Shown one piece after another: positions 47,640 through 58,400 of a DNA stretch of 64,000 bases; position 1 is the stretch's first letter; each line of letters starts with the position of its first letter. The DNA is from Sinonovacula constricta (Eukaryota; Mollusca; Bivalvia; Cardiida; Solecurtidae). The notes beneath the pieces were generated by a model. It did no database searches and was not told the origin of the DNA. It saw nothing but the letters and a program-made list of their open reading frames with translations. The position numbers and the translations under genes are program-made. The stretch lies in contig CM017564.1 in the NCBI GenBank assembly GCA_007844125.1, positions 21,547,004 through 21,611,003 of the forward strand, read 5' to 3'.

Positions 47640-47815
47640 CTCACACCAACCATGTTTATGAACTCACGATTCGGGGACCACTTTTCATGTTCGACCATGG
47701 AATTGTCATTCATTTCCCAATCTCTCAGTTTAATTCGACATCGAAAACATTGTACAAATATCATATTTTCCTGCATAACAAAAACAGCTCTAGCTAGTGT
47801 ATATTTGTCAGGACT
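47640..47815 (-). pseudogene. BIR-domain (IAP family) relic
   Basis: The minus-strand reading contains FVQCFRCRIKLRDWEMNDNS followed by MVEHEKWSPNREF. This fits the BIR zinc-binding pattern C-x2-C-x16-H-x6-C with exact spacing, the conserved DW and E-H-x-x-W-x-P. The last ligand is Arg instead of Cys. The normally conserved aromatic/Gly stretch before CFRC is degraded too. BIR domains occur in inhibitor-of-apoptosis proteins, which are expanded in molluscs. No BIR neighbour, RING or splice framework was found, so this looks like a lone broken exon. Confidence 0.75.
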
Positions 47816-48694
47816 TGTTTGTTTTTGGATAGGTTTCAAAAGTCTGAAGTCTTGTATAATATTCATATTCAATCATCAATAAAGGAACCGAAACTGTTTA
47901 ATCCATTTTGATGTTGTGAAATGTCACTTTTTTTTTTTTAAAAGACACTCCTTTATATACCAACGGATGTTGGGAACGGGAAAAAAATATTGGTTGAAAT
48001 TATTTCTCACAAGCTTTACATTCATGAGTAGATCTGCAACAAAATTATACCAAGATGTATGATTTTTGCCACATCTATATATTTTCCAACAATAGTATTG
48101 TTTATGTGTGAGTTATATCTTTTTTTGTTTTTGTTTTCTTTTTGTTTTCAGCTTTAGTATACAATTACATCATACAGATATTTTCAACCTCCCGCGTCTT
48201 AAACTCACTTCGGTCTAAAATCGTACTCGATGACCTAGTCGTTAATCGATTGAAAAAGCGGCGAATGACTATTTAGCCACTTATGCTACTGAACATTCTG
48301 AATGACGTCGTCTTTTTAGAAAATGAGTCTCCAGAGTAAAAACACGGGAGAGCGAATGACTATTTAGGTTAGATGCCACTAAATAAGTTTGTTCTATATT
48401 CTATAGTGAAAGTTGGAAACAAATTGCACCATGACCAAGTTATGATGAACCCCATAACCTTGTTTAGGTGAAACAAGCTATTTATTGTCTATCAGAGAGA
48501 CCCAGAAATAAGGCAACTTTTTCAACTTGTAAGAATGTGGGCAGTCCGATAACTAAGTTATCTTCCCTTGAGTACTCTCCGAATGCGCATGCGCATTAAA
48601 ACTTCCGGGGTATAAGTAGAAATTTTATCAGCGTGTATAACACACACACATCAAGTGATATGGAAAGTTGATTAAAGAAAGAAACAAAACCAAA

Positions 48695-48830
48695 ATGGAA
48701 ATCGCCGAAATATTGCTGAATATGTAAAGGTGTTGTTTATAGCGGGAAGGTGGTCGAAAACAGAACTGTTTCATTGCATCGATTTCCTCAAAACAAGCGG
48801 CTGCGACGCATTTTGATGGTATTATAACAC
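48695..48830 (+). pseudogene. THAP-like zinc-finger fragment
   Basis: A short plus-strand ORF (MEIAEILLNM, stop at 48725) is followed in another frame by VVENRTVSLHRFPQNKRLRR. The S-x-H-R-F-P plus LR pattern is typical of the middle of THAP DNA-binding domains, found in P-element and Kolobok transposases and host genes. The first Cys pair appears only after a frame change (RCC). No downstream HC or AVPTIF motif is present, so the domain is incomplete and dead. Confidence 0.5.
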
Positions 48831-49534
48831 TTCGCCCTCCCTTAACTGGTAATAGTTCGCCCTTGATTGGTAACGGCTCGCCAGAGATAGGTAACAGTTC
48901 GCCCTTGCTACATGTCGCCTTCGGATATAAGTGTATACATCGAGAAAAAAAGTAAATTGGTTAATTTATTTATAACCATTCACATTGTATTTGTTTTCTT
49001 CGTCTTAATATACATTATGAGCTCTTCTGATATAAGTGTATACGCCACCCTTCGCCCTTAAAAATCTTTAAGAAATTAAGTAAAAAGAATGTAAACTTAT
49101 TATTTTTTTTATTATTTTGACACCATTCACATTAAATTTATGCTTCTTTTGTCTCCTTCTTTATTATTATAAACATCGTATTATTAGCATCGTAAATTAT
49201 TATATTTTTATTTTTCATATTTTTAAATTGTTTTAACCAAAGAAAAAAAATCTGATCCTCCCAGTACAATATACGAACTGTCACTGTTCCATGATTTAAA
49301 TGCAATGTTGCGACCTAAAAAATAATAATTATACTGTGTACGTGGTTTATTTATTTCAAATTGTATATTTAAATAAAATTCCGCTGTTGCAAGGATTTTA
49401 ATGTTACTTAGTTGCATACATATTTTGTTGCAAATACTTTAATAAGGTTGTCATACTCAAGATGACTTGAGTATGCAGTTATCTTATAATTGCACATAAA
49501 AGCGTGAACTACAGACATTATGGAGATGTTACCA

Positions 49535-49800
49535 TTCGCACTAATCTTGATTGATAATTAGTCAGTGTGATCTTGATTAATGTTTACCGACATAGGCGTA
49601 TATAAAATTTAAAATTAATAAATTGGTCAGTGTGTGATTGGTAATTGATTTTTGCCTAGTCAATATTGTGATGATAGCGTCAGCACTAATTTTGATTGAT
49701 AATTAGTCACCATGATCTTAACTGATGCTTGCCGTCATAGACGTATATAAGTGCTTGCAATTAATAGACTAGTCAGTGATTCAATTTTGCAACGTACGCT
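49535..49800. repeat. Two-copy tandem repeat, about 146 bp
   Basis: TTGATTGATAATTAGTCA and the later GTATATAA region occur twice, about 146 bases apart, in the centre of the inverted-repeat element. Confidence 0.7.
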
Positions 49801-50239
49801 AGCTTTATCACAATACAGTATGAAGAAGTCGACTAAGACGGCAACCAACTAATTGTATTTGTATGCATATCTTATAAAATATTATATATGATACACTATA
49901 TGACAAATTAAATCAAGTATAAACTTCACTTGACGTCATTTTCCCCCTTCATTTAACGCGTGGAAATGGTACACTTATATCCGAAGTACTCATAATGCAT
50001 ATGAAGCCGATGGAAACAAATACAATTTAATGTGAAAGGTGTCGAAATAATTATAGATAAGTTAACAAGCATACATTTTTGCTTGACGTATACACTAATA
50101 TCCGACGGCGACATGTTACCGATCAAGGGCGAACTGTTACCGATCAAGGGCGACCTGTTACCAGTTAAGGGAGGGTGGAGTGTTACTAATTCTTCTCGAG
50201 TTGGTGTCTCCTTTTCAATTCATAATTGTCCGTAATATC

Positions 50240-50402
50240 TAGCTTGTGAGCGCCCATAATTCGCTCGATTAGCTGATATTCCCTTCAGGAATCTAGTCAA
50301 ACGACGATTCGCCAGGTTCTTCTTCAAATCTGTTAGCTTGAAATGGTCCAATTCTTAGTTGATTACACAAGCTTCGATGATTTCTTTGTCCTTGTCCGCC
50401 AT
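50240..50402 (-). pseudogene. Gene-start fragment with SAP-like helix
   Basis: The minus strand starts MADKDKEIIEACVIN at 50402 and stops at 50355. In another frame it continues HFKLTDLKKNLANRRLT, resembling the first helix and turn of a SAP DNA-binding motif (L-x-x-L-K-x-x-L-x-x-R-x-L). The frames are disrupted. It looks like a captured 5' end of a gene. Confidence 0.4.
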
Positions 50403-50479
50403 CTTTTTTTTTCACTTAGTCCCCAGGGGAGTAGCCTCCCTTTGAATTCAAGGGAAGTAACCGAGTTATCGGACTGCCC

Positions 50480-50675
50480 AAGCAAAAGTCTTTAACCTCT
50501 ATGCACAATAATGGACTGATCCACTTTACAGGAAGTACATATTTCATTGAAATTTGGGGGTTACCGACTGGCAATTTGGACTGCGCATACGGCCAAATTG
50601 CCAGTCAATGAAATATGTACTTCCTGTAAAGTGGATCAGTCCATTATTGTGTATAGAGGTTAAAGACTTTTGCTT
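50480..50675. mobile_element. 196-bp near-perfect palindrome (fold-back MITE)
   Basis: Arms of about 70 bp, from AAGCAAAAGTCTTTAACCTC to TACATATTTCATTGA, are matched by their reverse complement ending at 50675. Only about one mismatch is visible. The loop contains a second hairpin (GACTGGCAATTTGG / CCAAATTGCCAGTC). It starts where the 1.9-kb inverted-repeat element ends. Confidence 0.9.
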
Positions 50676-51268
50676 TTTTTTTTATTTATTCATAGTTTCA
50701 GCTTCCGTTGACACTAAAAGATTGAAAATATCTTCAAAATAGGAAATTTAATGCCAAAACATAGCAACAGACTGTTACTAAAGAGAAAAAGTCTATGTCA
50801 CACATTATACTTCCGGTAGGTATTTAGTGTAACCACTTCTATTGCTACAACAACATGACGTCTGATAAAAGAAATCGACAGTTTTTCAGTGTGTCCGTAA
50901 TGATTTGGAAATATTTAGTGAAAATGAAACAAAAAAACAACAACAACAAAACAACAAAAACTAATATCGGTAGCAGTAAATGCTTTTTGTGATTATCTGT
51001 CGAGGAAATGAACGCTGGCGAATTGGATCGACATCTTTAAATGTTTTATATTAAATGTGAAGCACGATCCCTTGTGCCTCGTTATACAAAAACAACAATG
51101 AAAGTGTAATTTAATATGGTATGTGATATAGCAAGTAAAGACTTAAGTTTCGGTCAATACATAGTTTTGCGTCCTCGGTCAATATCTCATTACCCAGGTC
51201 CTTAAAACTATATATATTGACCTCAACACAAGTCTTGATTTGTATAATAATAGACGTAGGCGACCAAT

Positions 51269-51588
51269 CTATACATAGCGTGTGACGTCACTACGTTAAA
51301 GTCATCTCTATACTACGACTCGTAACTCACCCAAAATTTGAGATTTGTGCCTTCATAAAAAATAGTTCCGCGTAGGAAATACGTTCGATTATAATATTCA
51401 TTGAATCAAGATAAATGACTAAACAACCATATTCTAAGGCCTTATTCTATGTCCAGAAACTTTTAAAGTCTTGATATTTAGAGATAAATGGAAAAAAAAT
51501 ACGATGAGCAAGTTTTGCTACTTTCGCTTTCGTTAAACAGTAATATGTCCATTCTATACATAGCGTGTGACGTCACTACGTTAAAGTC
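51269..51588. repeat. Exact 35-bp direct repeat, 285 bp apart
   Basis: Identical 35-mers containing GCGTGTGACGTCACTACG lie at 51269-51303 and 51554-51588. A partial third (ACATAGCGTGT) is at 52010. Each includes the CRE palindrome TGACGTCA. Confidence 0.85.
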
Positions 51589-52361
51589 TGGACCGTTTAC
51601 AAAATTTAGTTCAAAATGTTTGCATGAAACATATTTTAACTATTAGAATGTATAAAAAAATGCCAAAATAATCTGTTGTATACCTCTTCGTACTTGTTTT
51701 GTTCATTTTAGCAATCACTTTCGTATTCATAACAGCCAGTAAAAGGTACGTATGCACGCCAAAAGTACCAGCAAAAACAAATCTGTAATGAGTCATTTAA
51801 CAAAAAAAGCCAACCCGACATTTACCGACTTGGAACGGTCAGTCGGCAATATAGACCGAATTGGGTGCTTAAACCGGTTTTATAGAGCTCTAATCTCGCA
51901 CTTTCTGATGGGTTTCTCAAATACAAAGATTGAAAAGAAACCCAATCTATTTGAATAAAAAAATGTCCAAAATGAACAACAATAATGACGTGATTAAAAA
52001 ATAACGCACACATAGCGTGTCATATACTCCCCCCCCCTACCCCACTTACCTCGCTTTCATTAACGCGGGTGGGTTTTTTTTGTTTTTTTCGAAATATTTA
52101 AATTGTCTCCTGCATATATAGTATTATATATTAGAGTGTGTGTTTTAATCGTTACAGTGTGTTGTGACATTTATATCAGTAAGACATGACTTTGTGTTAT
52201 TTAAATTAATATTTACAATATTGTCTTAACCCTAAGCAGCATTTAGTGTTTGGAAAATATTGCTGGGGTTAGTAAAAGCAAACTGATACTTTTTCTGGTT
52301 TGGAGGTTATGAGGACTTCAATGACAGAATGACCAAAAGCATACATTAAATACTTTATTAT

Positions 52362-52735
52362 GTAGACAGATATATATTAGCTATTTAAAGAAGAAAAAAC
52401 AACATCAAAGCAAACACAATATATATAGGTATCAATATCAAACACAGGTTTTACATTTTACATTCAAATACATGTACATAAGTACTGATATGATTTACTA
52501 ATATTATTATTATATCTACTAGTTTAAGCTATTTACAAGTCAAATCATTCATATAGACAAATATATATTAGTTAGCTATTTAAAGAAGAAAAAAAACATC
52601 AAAGCAAACACAATATATATAGGTATCAATATCAAACACAGGTTTTACATTCAAATACATGTACATAAGTACTGATATGATTACTAATCTAATTATTATT
52701 ACATCTATTAGTTTAAGTTATTCACAATTCAAATT
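52362..52735. repeat. Tandem duplication, about 193 bp
   Basis: Two copies begin ATATATATTAGCTATT / ATATATATTAGTTAGC. They share AAAGCAAACACAATATATAT and TACATGTACATAAGTACTGA. Small indels separate them. Confidence 0.9.
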
Positions 52736-52739
52736 ACAA

Positions 52740-54904
52740 TCATTCGTATAACATTTTAAATGGTTCATCAGCATAAATTCCCCAACCTAGAAAGCTATGG
52801 TTTAAACACGATAAATAATGCTTTTTTTTAGTTTTCGCCCAATCTTACATAAAATTTATGGAAAACGTATTAGCATTTGATCCCCCAATTGCGCCTATTC
52901 TAGATATCGATATTTCGATGGGATATCAGTCCCCAAGCCCTCCTAATAGCAAATGTATGCAATTGGACATATTTTATTATTTTTGCTAAAAGCATTTGGG
53001 CAAAATTCAAGAAAAGTGTAATTCATTTGTGTATAGCCTACATCAGAATCGATTGTAATTAGGTTAAGCAAAGCAAACACGTAATAGCGTTCTTCAAACT
53101 TAATTACCTACAGGAAACTCAATCTAACTAGTATACATTTAATCAGCGTTTTCTCGAATACATATCACGTGTATACTTCTTGCATAAACTGGACAATCAT
53201 TGATATGAAACTTATGCAATATTTTAAATTAACAAGTACATGTAGTGTAAATAATAATAAAATGGACAATACTTGTCTTGACAGTGACGGAATATTTTAA
53301 AAAACAAAACCTGTAGTGCGAATCATGTACACATTCACTGTATGGTAACTATGTCTTGGCTGCTTTAAACCCTGTTCAGTTCTTTAAAAAAATCAACAAT
53401 TAACACAATGTAACAATTATCGAATTATATATACAGTCTTCATTGACACATTTGTTCATAGAATAGATAATTGATGAACTGGATAAAAAGGTGCAAGTAT
53501 TTTTTTGCAATTTCATATATCAGTATTCAATTAATCCTGGATCGGATTGTTTGTGTGGTGGAGGGGGGGGGGGCAAGGAACACCATTTAAACTAATACTA
53601 ATAAAAACATTACATCAATTAACTTTTAACGACTGGTGAAATTGTATACAATGTGATCCAGATTTACGTCAGAGCACATATCCGGCATTCCAGAAATCTA
53701 TTTTTCACAGGGGAGCCTGCCCCGGACCACCCTAATACCACAGATAATAGAAACATGCATTTATTGCATATTATATTGACAGGTAATGTTACTAAATATT
53801 TAAATGCAATAGTATTGGCTTTTTGCCAGAGATATTTTGGAAAACCACCTACGCGCACACTATGCCTCCGTACACCACATAAATGACCGTGTTCATAAAG
53901 AGTGCACCGTGTTTATAAGAGTGCTACAACGACCATCAATATTTTTTTTCAACTCAACGGTCACAGATGTGATAAGGATAACTTCTTTCCAGCACACACT
54001 TTAATAAAATACCTGCCATCTTCCTTGTAAAGATTGTCTTGATGATTTTATATTTTGGTTTGCAATTTTTTGTTTTGTTTAGGTAGCTTGCAAAGCAATA
54101 ATGTTTCTTCATTTTACAACATCATCATTGGTATTTGATTTGCTGCAGATAAAACAGGTATGCACAATTTTAACTGAACCACACATCTCGTAACTATTCA
54201 TTGTTTGTAAAGTTTATATAATTATAAACATTATACACTAACTAGATATTATACAATAAACAGTAAAACTGACGCCTTGCTGGTCACGGCTACAATTGTT
54301 TAAACAAAATAACATTAAAAATCGATTGACGATTGTTTATATAACAACTTTCGGACATTATTGCATTTATGAATATACGCTACGTGTTACACGAATGTAT
54401 TAAACCAAAACGCCAATAGTAGTATGAAATGTTTTAATTAAAACTTATCAAATAATGAAGAAATCCAAATAATTCAGCACAGCAGTATTTTATTGATGAC
54501 GTCGCGTCTTTTTGTTGATTTTGCGGGAAAACGTATTATATGAGTGTGATGACGTCATATTGTGTTTTGATGCTTATGTAAAATATACAAATATGGCGAA
54601 CTGAGATGACAACATCAAACTGAACTTAAATAAACTTTAACTGTAGGAACGTTTGTATCAAATATTTAATGCAAATACAACAATACATCAACTACATACT
54701 TATCTGTAACATTTACAGGAGAACTGAGTTTCAAATACACGTTTTAATTTCAGTTTATTCCTAAACAAAATGTCGATGGAAAATTGAACGAGTCACTAAT
54801 GCACAAAATGTCACAATCAGCAACAAAATTATGAACACAAATAAAGACAAAATGCCCATAAATATTTAATGTTAACGTTACATCACTTCAAACTAATATA
54901 AACT
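52740..54904. other. 3' flank of the NHL gene
   Basis: AT-rich with a G run near 53563-53572 and no supportable gene. Part of it is probably the 3' UTR of the minus-strand gene ending at 54905. Confidence 0.35.
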
Positions 54905-55489
54905 TTACTGAAATTCCGCAATCAGAAGCTGATCTCTCTTCCCTCCGACACACAACCGACTCCTGCTCCTGTCATAACTGAGGCAGACTGGATACCACGT
55001 GATCCCATCTTCCTCGGACAATATCTGACCTACCACGTGACCATCCTCAGTCACCTTGACTACGTTCTGTGAGTTCCATCCACAAACAAACACGTGACCG
55101 TGATGGTCAGTGGTCACACCCCAGGCTCCAGACAGTCCGAGATCCTGCTGGGAGAGACAGAATATCCGCCTCCCGTCCACGCCGACACATACAAGACCTT
55201 CCATGTAGTCAGTCACATAGAGCCGGTCGCCGGAACTGTTCACGACGATGTGGTGGATGCCAGAGAACAGTTTTCGACCGTCGGTGTCCTTGGATATCTC
55301 CCTCAGTTTCCTGCCACTCCTCACGTCGTGTACGTACAAGATGTCACCATTAAGCCACCCAGCAGCACAGTACAGCAGTCCGCCATGACAAGCGATACTG
55401 GAGGTCCAATGTCCCAGTTCGACGGTTCGTGTCCTGGTCAGACTCTCGGTGTTGTACACGTGGACTTGGGGAGAACGGGAGAAGGCAAC
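54905..55489 (-). CDS. NHL gene last exon: beta-propeller
   Basis: The acceptor is TTTCCAG. It encodes VAFSRSPQVHVYNTESL, then repeated blade motifs (GIHHIVVNSSGDRLYVTDYM, GAWGVTTDHHGHVFVCGWNS, NVVKVTEDGHVVGQIL), ending LLIAEFQ with TAA at 54905-54907. It is 194 codons, fully open, and joins EVA of the previous exon as EVAVAFS, a conserved junction in bivalve NHL proteins. Confidence 0.88.
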   Translation of the reverse strand, partial: VAFSRSPQVHVYNTESLTRTRTVELGHWTSSIACHGGLLYCAAGWLNGDILYVHDVRSGRKLREISKDTDGRKLFSGIHHIVVNSSGDRLYVTDYMEGLVCVGVDGRRIFCLSQQDLGLSGAWGVTTDHHGHVFVCGWNSQNVVKVTEDGHVVGQILSEEDGITWYPVCLSYDRSRSRLCVGGKRDQLLIAEFQ

Positions 55490-58400
55490 CTGGAAATACA
55501 GAAATGTAGACCAGAGTAAAACATTGTTAATGTACAGATTGTGTTGGTGACAAAATACACGTCTGCGATCATGTTTGTAAATGATGAAATCTGAAAACAG
55601 AGGGAGGGGAAACAGAACAGACAGTTTTTGGCCCGTATACACCAACCATTCTTAAGTAAGAATTGGTAGTCATTGATTATAATTCACAATATCTTCAGCG
55701 TATACATCTGAAATTTACATGATAATTTAACTTTGCTATTTTGAGTCCAAAATCACATTTTAACAAAATCTTAGTTTTCTTGGTATGACATGGTGACTTA
55801 AGTGCAAGTCGTGGCTTGGGTTAAGAAGTGCTTGGTGAATACAGGCCTTTATGTCGTGGCACAAGATTGATCAGTTTGTTTGCAGTGGAGTAAACATGGC
55901 TGGCTAAATTATCATCCACACAACAACCTGAAAATATAGACATGCAAAGCAGGCAAACATTAAAATGAAATTGTAAACAAAAGTAAAATGTCCATCTTCA
56001 GTCGTTCATAGTCGGTCAGCTTGCTAGTGCCTGGTCTAAATATCGGAAAAATACAACTTAATAATCACCCGAAAATACAGATCTGTACACCTGCTACCCT
56101 CGCTGTCCTCCTGGCTCCTTTAAAATTGAGAACGGGGGTAAAATCGCCATTTGTGTCTGTAATGTGAACATTTGAAACAAAAACATGGTCATTTATCTAA
56201 ACAAAAGTGAAACTATTTGTAATAAATAACAGACAAACAACATTTGAAATCGAGTTTAATTTAGTTACGTCTTGCTCTCTGAATCATTTACAGAAGAAAG
56301 TCTACTGCAGACTCACAGCAAAGGTGCAAAATGCATTGTGTATAGTACTCTACATGTAGATCTAGGCCTACATGAAACAGAGCTCTAAAACACAGCCATG
56401 GTTTTCGAACAGTATTTAACCAAATTTAAGCAAAAAGCAACTTAAAAAGGCATAGATTTTAAAGTATTATTATAATATTCAAACTTACAATTAACAATAT
56501 ATCTATACATTTTCCTCTCAAATCCTCACTGAATTCATTTCACTCTGGCTAAGTTCGTGAACGCTCAACTTGTATATTTTTCAAACATTTATGACGTCAT
56601 ATTTTGTCGCTATTGACTATTTTCACTTTTTTCTTACACTGTGTGAAATTGCCAAACGATGATTACTATTTTCAATTTTTTTCTTCTTCGTTTTAAGTGA
56701 CATTTTCACTAAAAGATGGATTATTGTTTGGACATTTCATACAGAGTAATAACGAACAATTTCATTCCTAGACGCATATCCTCCATTACCCAACAAGAAG
56801 GGAGGTCACATTACGTAAATGTGTAGTTAGTCAAAATAATGTCCCTTCAATAACGAAACGAGAGACGCGATCACTACTACCACTTGTTAAATCTACACAA
56901 GTCACACTTGCGCTAGTGGTCACGTGTTAAGAGCGGCCACCATGTTTTTAGAGTCAGTTTGATCCTCCCAAACAATTTGTTCTTTGTTTTCTTGTTTTCT
57001 AATTAGCTGCCAATTAGCATGTATCAATCGTCAGTTGCTTTCACGTAATGCATGCCTCACCGTTAATCCCCAATCGGAACACCTCGGGTAATTCACGAAT
57101 CATCTCTCGGATGTACGTAGGTAGTCGGATTACATCGGCCATTTCCCTAAATGGGACTTCTTTTGTGACAGACGTCAAAACAAAGATGGCAGCTCGGGTG
57201 ACAGCTCACTACAGTACGATGCCAGTAAAAGTTCAATTTGTGGCTGCTTCAAATTTAAATCGTCCGATTTTAATTTACCCAGCGCAGCAGACACGCACCT
57301 GTCAAACGATGGAAGTGTTTATGTTTTGTGCGAACTACTTTGGCATATTCTTCTTCTGACTTCCGGCGAACAAAACGATCGTGATTTCATTAAGTATTAT
57401 TGCACCAGATACATCCGAGGGATGATTGTCCCGAGTACGGAATTACCCGAGGAGTTCCGATTGCGTTAATCCCCCTGCTCTCCACCCAAATATGACGAGT
57501 GAAATAAAATACAATCATACAATAAAATCTATAAAATTATTTCTGTCAGTACGGCGTACAAAATGTTTGGATTTTTTTAAATTTTCCTAAATATTCCTAT
57601 AAAGTCATGTGAAAAATGGCCACGCCCCTAGCGACTATGTTCTTTGACGGATCAAAACTCTTGGAACAATCTTGATACAAGGTCACTAAAGGAACACTTA
57701 CGTGTAAACGTAATATCAAGGTTCCAACTCTTATAGTTTCTGAAAACACGAGTTTCCAATTTTCCCAACCACATAGGGAAAACGGCCACACCCCTGTGGA
57801 AGGGTCTTTCAGGATGACCTGCGGTTCGCCAGTGGTTCTACCCAGACATTCGACTGGGGTGTTCCTCCATCCAAAATAAAGTGATCATAATTGGTTTCTG
57901 TGATGTACTTAAAACAAAACAATCTAGTGTCCATGTAAACAAAACAATGAAATTTGCAGAGCATCATTTAGGGTAAAAATGTTATCTGGTTAATGACTGT
58001 CAATCTGCACTGTTTGAGACAAATGAGGAGTTATAACTTCTATAAATATAACTAACATAAAAACATGTTTCTAAAATATTATTTTGATCTCTACATGTAT
58101 CAAAAGCATGATCTTAAGATTTCCTGGACAGTTACAAAATTTCTATGATGTAAGTCACAAATCTTCATTGAACATTATGAGTTGGCATAAACATTGATAT
58201 TGAAAAAACATATATTATCTTCAACTTAAGCCTAAGAAAATTTAAAGCATTATGTGAATGATATAGTAGTTTTGGTTTAGTTTAAACTATTTATTTACAG
58301 TCAATTGGAAAAGTTTTTTTCTTTTCGACTGCTAACTTCCTTGGAAGAACCAATATTCAAGTCATGCAGCACTGTGGAAGAAAGTCTTGCTGGCGGACTT

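Larger units (their letters stand above)
48541..50480. mobile_element. 1.9-kb inverted-repeat element with THAP- and SAP-like fragments
   Basis: The outer ends are inverted: GCAGTCCGATAACTAAGTTA at 48541, and its counterpart ending GAGTTATCGGACTGC near 50478. Inner inverted blocks built on GGTAACAGTTCGCCCTTG and CGGATATAAGTGTATAC lie at about 48830-49160 and 49930-50180. The flanks between outer and inner repeats differ: a THAP-like fragment on the left, a SAP-like fragment on the right. No transposase or clear target duplication is seen. A non-autonomous composite transposon is the best reading. Confidence 0.65.

Noticed and set aside
55069..55519. Plus-strand ORFs of 94 and 141 codons
   Set aside because: Antisense shadows of the NHL propeller exon.
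57048..57359. 103-codon ORF sharing [12 protein letters not shown] with one at 17128-17322
   Set aside because: The similarity comes from the shared MITE interior; each ORF starts at a different place and neither shows a domain.
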